From positions 9,660 through 43,778 of the forward strand of contig JALRBT010000006.1 in NCBI GenBank assembly GCA_023262255.1: a stretch of DNA of 34,119 nucleotides, read 5' to 3'. Below, piece by piece: positions 19,102 through 27,708 of this stretch. The position numbers and the translations under genes are program-made. Every line of letters starts with the position of its first letter. The first letter of the stretch is position 1. Under the pieces are notes generated by a model. That model saw only the letters and a program-made list of their open reading frames with translations, made no database searches and was not told where the DNA came from. Source of the stretch: Ilumatobacteraceae bacterium (lineage in GTDB: Bacteria > Actinomycetota > Acidimicrobiia > Acidimicrobiales > Ilumatobacteraceae).

Positions 19102-20435
19102 AGGGATCGCAGGTAGGTGTCGATCTCGAATTGTGATACGTGCGTTTTGTACCTGCGCCACTCGGCGCGCTTGTTGCGCAGGAACCACTCGAAGATGTGT
19201 TCACCGAGGGCTTCGGCCACCAGCGATGAGGACTCCATCATCCTCAGCGCATCGTTGAGCGACTGTGGGAGTTGTTCAATGCCAAGTTTGGTGAGTGCGG
19301 CGTCGCCCATCTCGAACAGATTGGCGTCGGACTCCATCGGCAGCTCGTAGCCCTGCTCGACTCCGCGCAGACCTGCCGCGAGAATGACCGAGAAGGCGAG
19401 GTACGGGTTGCATGCAGGATCGGGCGAACGAAGTTCGATTCGCGTGGCAAGTTCGTTGCCGCGCTTGGGTACGGGTACTCGAATGAGACCGCTTCGATTG
19501 TTGCGTGCCCACGAAACGTGAACCGGCGCTTCGAAACCCGGTACGAGCCGCTTGTAGCTGTTGACCGTCTGATTGGTGACGGCTGCGATCTCCCCGGCGT
19601 GCCGCAACAGCCCCGCCATGAACGACTTGGCCGTGTCGCTCAAATTGTACGGATCGTTCTCGGAGTGGAATGCGTTGACGTCGTCCTTGAACAACGACAA
19701 ATGCAGGTGCATTCCCGAGCCCTGCACGGACTCCAAGGGTTTCGGCATGAAGGTGGCGTGCACGTTGCGCATCGCAGCGATTTCCTTCACCACGAAGCGA
19801 AACGTCATCACGCTGTCGGCCATGGTGAGTGCATCGGTGTGTCTCAGGTCGATTTCGTGCTGACTCGGAGAGTCCTCATGGAAGCTGTATTCCACGGGAA
19901 TGCTCATGGTCTCGAGCGTGCGGATGGTTTCCTTGCGCAGTGCGCTCGTGATGTCGGTGGTGGTGAGATCGAAGAATCCGCCATGATCGAGCGGCACGGG
20001 ACGACCATCGCTGGCGCCAGGTGCGAAGTAGAAGTATTCGATGTCCGGCGCGACGTAGAACACGAAGCCTTGGCGCCGTGCCGCATCGAGGTTGCGTCGT
20101 AGTACTTGACGCGGGTCGCCGTCAAACGGGGTTCCGTCGAGTTGTGCGATGTCGCAGAACACCCGGGCTTCGGCGGACTTGGAATCCACCCAGGGCAGTA
20201 CTTCGAAGGTGTTGGGATCGGGGAGTGCGAGGACGTCGGCTTCCTGAACGCGACCGTAGCCGTCGATGGACGAGCCGTCGAAGCTCATGCCGTCGTTGAG
20301 TGCATTCTCCATCTCCGCCGGGCTGATGGCGAAACTCTTGAGATTGCCGAGCACGTCCGTGAACCACAATCGCACCAGACGGATTCCCCGCTCTTCCACC
20401 GTGCGAAGCACGTAGTCGCGCTGGGCGTCACGCAT
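19098..20435 (-). CDS. glnA: Glutamine synthetase, type I
   Basis: MSFDGSSIDGYGRVQEADV, GSGMHLHLSLF, VTNQTVNSYKRLVPGFEAPVHVSWARNNRSGLIRVP, ELRSPDPACNPYLAFSVILAAGLRG. ATG 20435 has GAAGGG 9 nt upstream. Confidence 0.93.
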   Translation of the reverse strand: MRDAQRDYVLRTVEERGIRLVRLWFTDVLGNLKSFAISPAEMENALNDGMSFDGSSIDGYGRVQEADVLALPDPNTFEVLPWVDSKSAEARVFCDIAQLDGTPFDGDPRQVLRRNLDAARRQGFVFYVAPDIEYFYFAPGASDGRPVPLDHGGFFDLTTTDITSALRKETIRTLETMSIPVEYSFHEDSPSQHEIDLRHTDALTMADSVMTFRFVVKEIAAMRNVHATFMPKPLESVQGSGMHLHLSLFKDDVNAFHSENDPYNLSDTAKSFMAGLLRHAGEIAAVTNQTVNSYKRLVPGFEAPVHVSWARNNRSGLIRVPVPKRGNELATRIELRSPDPACNPYLAFSVILAAGLRGVEQGYELPMESDANLFEMGDAALTKLGIEQLPQSLNDALRMMESSSLVAEALGEHIFEWFLRNKRAEWRRYKTHVSQFEIDTYLRSL

Positions 20436-20481
20436 GTCGGGCATCCCTTCAGTCAACCGTCGCAACGGCGACGTTCACCCG

Positions 20482-20524
20482 ACCGGGCGCATGCCGCCGA
20501 GCGTGCGGCAACATGCGCCCCGGT
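20482..20524 (-). terminator. Strong intercistronic stem-loop between glnII and glnA, without a U-tract
   Basis: Minus strand ACCGG(G)GCGCAT(GTT)GCCGC-ACGCTCG-GCGGCATGCGCCCGGT: about 16 bp in three blocks separated by small bulges. Confidence 0.5.
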
Positions 20525-20527
20525 GGG

Positions 20528-21586
20528 CTATTTGCGACCCTTCTTCTTCGCCTTCGGCTTGCTCTTGGTGGACGGCACCTTTTCTTGTGCGCACACCGTT
20601 TCCAACAGCAATCGCGTTACGACGTATGGATCCATGTTCGCATTCGGTCGGCGATCCTCGGCGTAGCCCTTGCGATCCTTGGCAACCTGCCATGGAATTC
20701 GGATCGAAGCGCCGCGATTGGAGACGCCGTAACTGAACTGGTTCCAGGGAGCGGTTTCGTGCTTTCCCGTGAGACGGCTCTGGATGTCGTGACCGTAATT
20801 GTTCACGTGTTCCATGACGCGACCACCGATCGCCTTGCAGGCGGCTTCGATGGCCTCGTACGACGAGCGCATCGCCTTGGTGGAGAAGTTGGTGTGCGCA
20901 CCCGCTCCGTTCCAGTCGCCCTTCTGGGGCTTGGCATCGAACGACACCACGATGTCGAAGTCTTCGGCGATGCGATGCAGCAGCCAACGGGCTACGTACA
21001 ACTGGTCGCTCACGGCGAGGGCATCGAGGGGTCCAACTTGGAACTCCCACTGACCGGGCATCACTTCGGCGTTGGTACCCGAGATCATGAGTCCGGCATC
21101 GAGGCATGCCTGGGTGTGAATCTCGATGACATCGCGACCCATAACGCGGCCCGCGCCGACGCCGCAGTAGTACGGACCCTGCGGTCCGGGCTCTCCGTCA
21201 ACCTCGGGAAACCCGTAGGGCCGACCGTTGAGTCGCATGAACGTATATTCCTGCTCGATGCCGTAGATCATTCCGTTCGCCTTGTAGGTAGCAGCAGCTG
21301 CTGCGCAGGCCGCACGCGTGTTGGTGGGATGCGGTTCACCCGTGCTGGCGAGATACACCTCGCACATCACCAGAATGTTCCGACCCCCACGCAGGGGATC
21401 CTTGCACCAGAACACCGGCTTCAACATGCAGTCGGACGACTCGCCCGTTGCCTGCTCCGTGGAGGAACCGTCGAAGCCCCAGATTGGTGGTGTCTTCACC
21501 GAGTTGTCGATGATCTTGGTTTTTGAGCGAAGCATCGGCGTTGGTTTGGCACCGTCGATCCAGATGTACTCGGCCTGATATGGCAT
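20528..21586 (-). CDS. glnII: Glutamine synthetase, type II (eukaryotic-like)
   Basis: EYIWIDGAKPTPMLRSKTKI, PPIWGFDGSSTEQATGESSDCMLKPV, GDWNGAGAHTNFSTKAMR, GVSNRGASIRIPW. Confidence 0.93.
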   Translation of the reverse strand: MPYQAEYIWIDGAKPTPMLRSKTKIIDNSVKTPPIWGFDGSSTEQATGESSDCMLKPVFWCKDPLRGGRNILVMCEVYLASTGEPHPTNTRAACAAAAATYKANGMIYGIEQEYTFMRLNGRPYGFPEVDGEPGPQGPYYCGVGAGRVMGRDVIEIHTQACLDAGLMISGTNAEVMPGQWEFQVGPLDALAVSDQLYVARWLLHRIAEDFDIVVSFDAKPQKGDWNGAGAHTNFSTKAMRSSYEAIEAACKAIGGRVMEHVNNYGHDIQSRLTGKHETAPWNQFSYGVSNRGASIRIPWQVAKDRKGYAEDRRPNANMDPYVVTRLLLETVCAQEKVPSTKSKPKAKKKGRK

Positions 21587-21608
21587 GGATTGTTTCCTTT
21601 CGTGGAAC

Positions 21609-21624
21609 GTGACGTCTCAGTTTC
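21609..21624 (-). promoter_or_regulatory. Candidate GlnR-type operator half-sites upstream of glnII
   Basis: Minus strand GAAAC-TGAGAC-GTCAC, i.e. GaAAC and gTnAC elements 6 nt apart, 23-38 nt upstream of the glnII ATG. Confidence 0.3.
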
Positions 21625-21707
21625 GTACACCTGCGTGTCGGGGACATCATCCGTTTGTTAACGCGGTGTGAAAATTCCGCCGGAAGTGCGTTCAGTAGCC
21701 TGATTTC

Positions 21708-23447
21708 GTGGCAAAAACTGCTGCTTCACCCGTGTTGCGGGTGGGTCTTGCCCAGATCAATCCCCGAGTCGGCGACCTTGCCTACAACGTGGGCAAGGTG
21801 GAGGAGTTCCTGGCACGAGCCGAACACGCGGGGTGCGACCTCGTGGCGTTCCCAGAACTCACACTCTCGGGATATCCACCGGAGGACTTGGTACTGAAGG
21901 CCGGGTTCGTTGCCGACAATCGTGTGGCGCTGGAGAAGGTTGCTGCGCGAAGCGGTGGTTGCGCCGTGATCGTCGGGTTCGTGGACGTGGCGAACGACGA
22001 GCCGATCGAACGATCGAGCGCGAAACCACCGAGGTTGTTCAACGCCGCAGCCGTCTGTGCGAACGGATCGGTCGTCGGTGTGTATCACAAGCAGTTATTG
22101 CCGAACTATTCGGTCTTCGATGAGGCACGATACTTCGCGGCTGGTCACGACGATGTCACGTTGTACGACATCGCCGGCGTCGCCGTGTCGCTCAGCATTT
22201 GTGAGGACGTCTGGATCGCCGACGGGCCCGTGTCAAGGCAACGTGCCGCGGGCAGCCAGTTGTGTGTGAACATCAACGGCTCTCCATTCGACCGTGCCAA
22301 GAGTGGTGTACGTGAACGAACGATCATCAAGCGGGTAGAGGAAACTGGTCTTCCCATCGCCTATGTGAACCAGGTGTGCGGGCAGGACGAACTCGTTTTT
22401 GACGGTGGGTCGTTGGTGGTGGATGCGACGGGCACGGTGGTTGCTCGAGCCGACCACTTCACCGAGGAGTTGGTGGTGGTGGATGTCGCCGTTCCCGAAC
22501 CAAGGGTGAGCCGTTCGAAACCCGTCGCTCAGCCGAAGTCGGTCACTCATGCCGGCGCGCGAACCGACGTGACGTCCACCCGTCTCGCACCGGTCGCCGA
22601 CGAGCACGATGGAATCCTGTCGGCACTCGCCCTTGGCACGCGGGATTACGTGCACAAGAACGGTTTCACCGACGTGGTACTCGGTTTGTCGGGTGGAATC
22701 GACTCCGCGCTCGTGGCTGCGATTGCCGTCGACGCACTCGGCGCCGAACACGTGCACGGGGTATCGATGCCCTCGCGTTATTCGAGTGAAGGGTCGCAAA
22801 CCGACGCAGCCGTGCTTGCAGGCAACCTTGGAATCGACGTGTTGCGCATTCCCATCGAGCCGGCCTTTGGTGCGTATCTGGAGATGACGGCCGAGACGTT
22901 TGGTGGTCGTGAGGCCGACCTCACCGAGGAGAATTTACAGAGCCGCGTGCGCGGCACCACGCTCATGGCACTCTCCAACAAATTCGGTTGGATGGTATTG
23001 ACGACGGGCAACAAGAGCGAACTTGCGGTGGGATACTTCACCCTGTACGGCGATTCGGTCGGCGGATTCGCCGTCATCAAGGACATCTTCAAGACCGATG
23101 TGTACTCACTGAGCAGGCGAGTGAACGATCGCGCGGGTCGAGAGATCATTCCCGAATCGACGCTCACCAAGCCACCGTCCGCCGAGTTGCGCCCCGACCA
23201 GCGCGACGATCAGAGCCTGCCGCCGTACGACGTTCTCGATGCCGTGCTGAAGTTGTACGTGGAAGACGACCGAACCGCGGCGGAGATCATCGCGCACGGC
23301 TTCGATGAGTCGTTGGTTCGACGCATCGTGCGATTGGTGGACAACAACGAGTACAAGCGTCGCCAACTCCCGCCGGGAGTTCGAGTGACGAGCAAGGCCT
23401 TCGGCAAGGACCGCCGACTTCCGATTACGAACGCCTACCGCGGTTGA
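21708..23447 (+). CDS. nadE: NAD+ synthase, glutamine-hydrolysing
   Basis: Nitrilase-type N-terminus (VAFPELTLSGYPPEDLVL, SICEDVW) plus C-terminal VVLGLSGGIDSALVAAIAVDALG, LTTGNKSELAVGYFTLYGD. Confidence 0.95.
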   Translation: MAKTAASPVLRVGLAQINPRVGDLAYNVGKVEEFLARAEHAGCDLVAFPELTLSGYPPEDLVLKAGFVADNRVALEKVAARSGGCAVIVGFVDVANDEPIERSSAKPPRLFNAAAVCANGSVVGVYHKQLLPNYSVFDEARYFAAGHDDVTLYDIAGVAVSLSICEDVWIADGPVSRQRAAGSQLCVNINGSPFDRAKSGVRERTIIKRVEETGLPIAYVNQVCGQDELVFDGGSLVVDATGTVVARADHFTEELVVVDVAVPEPRVSRSKPVAQPKSVTHAGARTDVTSTRLAPVADEHDGILSALALGTRDYVHKNGFTDVVLGLSGGIDSALVAAIAVDALGAEHVHGVSMPSRYSSEGSQTDAAVLAGNLGIDVLRIPIEPAFGAYLEMTAETFGGREADLTEENLQSRVRGTTLMALSNKFGWMVLTTGNKSELAVGYFTLYGDSVGGFAVIKDIFKTDVYSLSRRVNDRAGREIIPESTLTKPPSAELRPDQRDDQSLPPYDVLDAVLKLYVEDDRTAAEIIAHGFDESLVRRIVRLVDNNEYKRRQLPPGVRVTSKAFGKDRRLPITNAYRG

Positions 23448-24612
23448 ACAGCAGGATCGTTGCGGCACTGAGCATCGCACAGGCGATGCTCGCGAGTGCT
23501 GCACCACTGACTCCCGACCACTCGTAGAGTGCCGTTGCTACGAAGGTCAGCACGCCACGACCGAAGGTTCCTGCACCGATGACGAGGCCGAATCCCTTCC
23601 CCGGTGCGGACGCAACGAGATTGGTGGCGATGGGCAACATGCTCACCACTCCGTACTCGAAACCGATGATGAAGACGGCAAGGGCAATCAAGCCCAACGG
23701 CAGGATCGAGTCGAAGCCCGCCAGCACGAGCGCACTCGGCACCATGAGTCCCGCACCAAGTGCGACGCTGCGTTCCTTCCCGATGCGATCCGTCAACCGC
23801 GCGCTCGACACCGATGAGAACAATTCGCCGGCACCGAGGGCGAATCCGACGGCGGCAATTCCGTTGGCGCCGAAATCGAAGTCGTCGGTGAGCCAAGCAC
23901 CGAACGTGACGAACAAACACTGGCTACCGCCCATGAGACCGAACATCGACAGCGGCACGAGCCAGTCGCGCGCGGCCAGGCGACCCACTGCACGCGGGGC
24001 GTGTTCGGTGCTCACCGGCACCTCGCCTGCGGCTCGAATTCGACGGTCGAGCCACACCGCACAAGCGGCGATCGACATTCCGCCGACGAGGGCGGCGATA
24101 CGCCACGACGTCGCTGCGGTGACGACACCGAGCAGCGAGACCCCCAACAACAAACTGAGTGCCCAGGACGTCTCGGTGATTCCCACCACTCGACCGCGAC
24201 GTTCGTAGGGCACTCTGTCGCTGATCCACGCGGCCATGCCGAGGTCGAAGCACGACTTGAGCAGATTCAACAACGTGAGACCGACGCACAGCACCACCAG
24301 GTTCGGGGCGCCAGCCATCATCATGGTGCCGACGAACGAGCCGAGCAAGCCCACGGCGAGAGAGGTGCGCCGAGACACGCGATCGACGAACGTGCCGAGT
24401 AGCGGCGCAAGAAACCCGGCGAGTTCGGAAATGCTGATCACCAATCCGACGCGAGTGATGGAGACGTCGAATCCCTGCGCTTGGCCCGCAATGATCGCGA
24501 TGAATGGCGGCGCAAACCGGTAGCACGTGTTCGCCGCGATACGAGTGACCGTGAGAGGTACGAGGTTGTCCCGCACCGCCGTGTCGTACGACGAATCCAG
24601 TAGCCGTCGCAC
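23425..24612 (-). CDS. Major facilitator superfamily transporter
   Basis: About 12 hydrophobic segments; loop GTFVDRVSRRTSLAVGLLGSF and SARLTDRIGKERSVALGAGLM. GTG 24612. Confidence 0.82.
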   Translation of the reverse strand: MRRLLDSSYDTAVRDNLVPLTVTRIAANTCYRFAPPFIAIIAGQAQGFDVSITRVGLVISISELAGFLAPLLGTFVDRVSRRTSLAVGLLGSFVGTMMMAGAPNLVVLCVGLTLLNLLKSCFDLGMAAWISDRVPYERRGRVVGITETSWALSLLLGVSLLGVVTAATSWRIAALVGGMSIAACAVWLDRRIRAAGEVPVSTEHAPRAVGRLAARDWLVPLSMFGLMGGSQCLFVTFGAWLTDDFDFGANGIAAVGFALGAGELFSSVSSARLTDRIGKERSVALGAGLMVPSALVLAGFDSILPLGLIALAVFIIGFEYGVVSMLPIATNLVASAPGKGFGLVIGAGTFGRGVLTFVATALYEWSGVSGAALASIACAMLSAATILLFNRGRRS

Positions 24613-24623
24613 GAGGATCGACC

Positions 24624-25262
24624 TTAGACGGCGTCGTTGGTGGTGATGTGCGTCGGCGTAACGAGTGCGATGAACTCGCCGGCGACCAGATTGCCATCCC
24701 GGTCCACGGCAAAGTGGCAGCCCTCCAGGTTGTGGAGTCGTCGATCGTGCACCTGCATCATGCGCCGCACCGTTCGAATGACGCCACTGTGACTCACCAC
24801 CAGCACGCGCGACGAAGAGCCGGTGATGTGGCGTGACGACGTGAGGACGTCGCGCAGCGCCTGCTCCGCCCGCGCAAACACCACCTCCGGGGCCTCGTGC
24901 CCCGGGGGAGTGCGACGGTTGCGCAGGTAGTCGGGCCACCCGGCTTCGATCTCGGGTTCGCGGAGGCCCTGCCACGGACCAACGTCGGTCTCGACGAGAC
25001 GGTCGTCGACTCGTACGTCGCCAACACCGAGCCGTACGGCGATGATCTCGGCGGTTTCACGTGCCCGCGAGAGGGAACTCGATGTCACCCCGTTGATCAC
25101 GATGCCGTCCGTGAGTAAGCGTTCGGCGGCTGCCCGTGCTTGTGCACGGCCGATCGGTGTGAGTCGGGTGTCGGCGCGTCCCTGCCATTTACCCAGCACG
25201 TTCCACTCCGACTCGCCGTGACGGACGACGATTGCCGAGTTCGAAGTGGTCTGTTCGGTCAT
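24624..25262 (-). CDS. Histidine phosphatase superfamily (phosphoglycerate mutase-like) protein
   Basis: SAIVVRHGESEWNVLGKWQGRADTRLTPIGRAQA (RHGE), SSSLSRARETAEII, VLVVSHSGVIR. ATG 25262. Confidence 0.9.
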   Translation of the reverse strand: MTEQTTSNSAIVVRHGESEWNVLGKWQGRADTRLTPIGRAQARAAAERLLTDGIVINGVTSSSLSRARETAEIIAVRLGVGDVRVDDRLVETDVGPWQGLREPEIEAGWPDYLRNRRTPPGHEAPEVVFARAEQALRDVLTSSRHITGSSSRVLVVSHSGVIRTVRRMMQVHDRRLHNLEGCHFAVDRDGNLVAGEFIALVTPTHITTNDAV

Positions 25263-25305
25263 GAGATGCAAGGAGGCAGAGTAGTGGCTTCTGTACGCTG
25301 ACCTC

Positions 25306-26028
25306 GTGGCGCGCTTGCTTCTCTTCGCATCGGCTCGTGAGGCGGCAGGTCGTTCACGCGAAATCGTTGCCGGCACCACCGTGGCGGAAGTATTGAACAC
25401 GGCCACGCAGCAATTCGGAACCTCGTTCGAAGCCGTGTTGGGATCCTGCACGGTGTGGCTGAACGGAGAGGAATGTAGTCCCGACGCCCAGGTGAGCGAC
25501 ACGGACGAAGTAGCGGTCCTGCCGCCGGTATCCGGTGGCGCCGACCTTTCGGCACTCACGCTCGAGCAAGTTCGGGCGCAGCGACAGGAGTTGCAGGAGG
25601 AGGAGGACGCGGTTTCGTTCGCCCGTCGAATGGCACAAGGGCGCCTGGACATCGCTCGCAATGAGCAGCGTCGTCGCAGTGATGGCGATCTGACGAATGC
25701 CGACATCACCGATGGCATCACCCGGGTGTTCGCCGAAGAGCGCGGGTCTGGCTCCAACCGTCCGCCACGGGACACTGCCGTGATGGTGGATCATCCACTG
25801 GTGGCCGAACTCGAGACGTTGTGCGTTGAGGTTGGCTTTGGAAGTTTGCGACAACTTGACGACGACGAACTGGAGGGTTGCTGTCAGCGACTCTCGGAGT
25901 TCGAGTCGCGGGTGTCGTCCCGGAGGAAATCTTTGTTCGGTCAGATCGACGAGTTGTCGAACGAACTGGTCCGTCGTTACCGAGCGGAGGCCACGAACAT
26001 CGACTCGCTGCTCGACGAAAAGCGTTGA
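25306..26028 (+). CDS. MoaD/ThiS-like ubiquitin fold fused to an RsiG-like (c-di-GMP-responsive anti-sigma family) coiled coil
   Basis: aa 1-78 MARLLLFASAREAAGRSREIV...VWLNGEE...DTDEVAVLPPVSGG (MoaD); aa 79-240 LTLEQVRAQRQELQEEEDAVSFARRMAQGRLDIARNE...RLSEFESRVSSRRKSLFGQIDELSNELVRRYRAEATNIDSLL (RsiG-like, E100-S104-R107-Q111-D115). Confidence 0.82.
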   Translation: MARLLLFASAREAAGRSREIVAGTTVAEVLNTATQQFGTSFEAVLGSCTVWLNGEECSPDAQVSDTDEVAVLPPVSGGADLSALTLEQVRAQRQELQEEEDAVSFARRMAQGRLDIARNEQRRRSDGDLTNADITDGITRVFAEERGSGSNRPPRDTAVMVDHPLVAELETLCVEVGFGSLRQLDDDELEGCCQRLSEFESRVSSRRKSLFGQIDELSNELVRRYRAEATNIDSLLDEKR

Positions 26029-26055
26029 CGATCCTGCACCGTGTTCCGAGAGTGA

Positions 26056-26412
26056 GTGGACATGCCCGGTAGAAAACGCCCGGATCTCGGTTCGTTCATT
26101 CGACAGCAGCGAGAGATTGCACAGCAGTCGATCCGTGACTTGGCCAAGCGCGCCGGAGTCTCGAATCCGTACCTGTCGCAGATCGAGCGAGGTCTGCGTA
26201 AACCGTCGGCCGACATCTTGCAGCAGATTGCACGCGCGCTGGAGATTTCCGCCGAGACGCTCTATGAGCGCGCTGGAATGCTCGATACGAAGGAATCCCA
26301 GGGCAATGCGGTCGTGGATGCCATCGCCACCGACCCACGTTTGTCCGACGACCAAAAGCAGGCAATGTTGGCGATCTACCGCAGTTTCGTGGCGGACGAC
26401 ACGACCAATTGA
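26056..26412 (+). CDS. XRE-family helix-turn-helix regulator
   Basis: LGSFIRQQREIAQQSIRDLAKRAGVSNPYLSQIERGLRKPSADILQQIARALEISAETLYERAG. Confidence 0.9.
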   Translation: MDMPGRKRPDLGSFIRQQREIAQQSIRDLAKRAGVSNPYLSQIERGLRKPSADILQQIARALEISAETLYERAGMLDTKESQGNAVVDAIATDPRLSDDQKQAMLAIYRSFVADDTTN

Positions 26413-26459
26413 GGCCCGACCTCGTCGGTGGCCGCCGCTTCCAGATAGGTTCAGAATCC

Positions 26460-27686
26460 ATGGCTGCTTCCCCTGTGCAGCGTGTTGCTGTGCTGTCCCT
26501 GCACACCTCGCCACTCGCCCAACCCGGCGTGGGCGACGGCGGCGGCATGAACGTGTACGTTCGTGAACTCACCTCCTCGTTGGCACGACTCGGCGTGGAG
26601 TGCACCACGTATACGCGCGCCTGGAAGCGCGGTTTGCCCGACGTGGTGGAGATCGAACCGAATCACCGACTGGTGCACGTGCGTGCCGGAGACGTGGATC
26701 TTCCCAAGGAGCAGCTGGTGGAAATCGTCCCGGAGTTCACCGACACGGTGAGCCACCACCTGCGCACGCATTCGCCCGCCGATGTGATCCACGCCAATTA
26801 TTGGTTGTCCGGGTTGTCGGGCCATCAACTGAAGCACGACCTGAACTTGCCGCTCATCACCACCTTCCACACGTTGGCCCGGGTGAAGGCGTTGCACGGC
26901 GATGCCGAGTCGGTTGAACGCCAGAAGATCGAGTCGTCAATCATCGGATGCAGTGATGCAATCTTCGTTTCGTGCGAGGAGGAACGTCGGCAGTTTCGCG
27001 AACTGTACGGCGCATCACCAGGCACGGTCGAGGTGATCACGCCAGGAGTCGACCGCGCGTACTTCTCGCCGGGAAGTCGAGTGGGTGCCCGAAGTGCGTT
27101 GGGCCTCGGTAAACAGCCTGTGTTGTTGTTCGTCGGACGAATCCAGCCGTTGAAGGGACTCGATGTCGCCATCGAAACCCTCGCCACGCTGGAACGTCGA
27201 GATGCCGTGCTCCTCGTAGTGGGCGGAGCGAGTGGCAGGGAAGGTAATCGGGAGTACGCGCGGATGGTCGCACTTTCCGAACGGCTTGGAGTTGCCGATC
27301 GAGTGCACTTCATCGATCCACAGCCGCACCACCTGCTCTCCACCTTCTACCGCGCGGCCGACGTGGTGTTGGTTCCCTCGCGAAGCGAGAGTTTCGGACT
27401 GGTTGCGCTCGAAGCATCGGCGTGCGGCACACCGGTGGTTGCCACCGCAGTGGGTGGGTTGATGTCGCTGATCGCCGATGGCGTCAACGGCTATCTCGTG
27501 CCGCAGCGTGATGCCTCATTGTTCGCAGCCCGAGTCACACAGGTGTTGGACGATCCCCACCTTGCGGCCCGACTGAGCGACGAGGCGGTGATTCGCAGTC
27601 AGCGGTATTCATGGCAGCACGCTGCGATGCGTATGCGCCGAACGGTGGCGGAGTTTGCCGCTCGCGATCTCGTGCTCTGCAGTTGA
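26460..27686 (+). CDS. mshA: D-inositol-3-phosphate glycosyltransferase (MshA-like, mycothiol biosynthesis)
   Basis: VAVLSLHTSPLAQPGVGDGGGMNVYVRELTSSLARLGV, VIHANYWLSGLSG, LLFVGRIQPLKGLDVAI, VPSRSESFGLVALEASACGTPVVATAVGGL. Confidence 0.88.
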   Translation: MAASPVQRVAVLSLHTSPLAQPGVGDGGGMNVYVRELTSSLARLGVECTTYTRAWKRGLPDVVEIEPNHRLVHVRAGDVDLPKEQLVEIVPEFTDTVSHHLRTHSPADVIHANYWLSGLSGHQLKHDLNLPLITTFHTLARVKALHGDAESVERQKIESSIIGCSDAIFVSCEEERRQFRELYGASPGTVEVITPGVDRAYFSPGSRVGARSALGLGKQPVLLFVGRIQPLKGLDVAIETLATLERRDAVLLVVGGASGREGNREYARMVALSERLGVADRVHFIDPQPHHLLSTFYRAADVVLVPSRSESFGLVALEASACGTPVVATAVGGLMSLIADGVNGYLVPQRDASLFAARVTQVLDDPHLAARLSDEAVIRSQRYSWQHAAMRMRRTVAEFAARDLVLCS

Positions 27687-27708
27687 GCGTGGTGCGAAGT
27701 CGGACGCC

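Noticed and set aside
24613-24975. N-terminal extension of the MFS ORF (to 24975)
   Set aside because: It overlaps the histidine phosphatase gene in another frame; GTG 24612 leads directly into the MFS protein.
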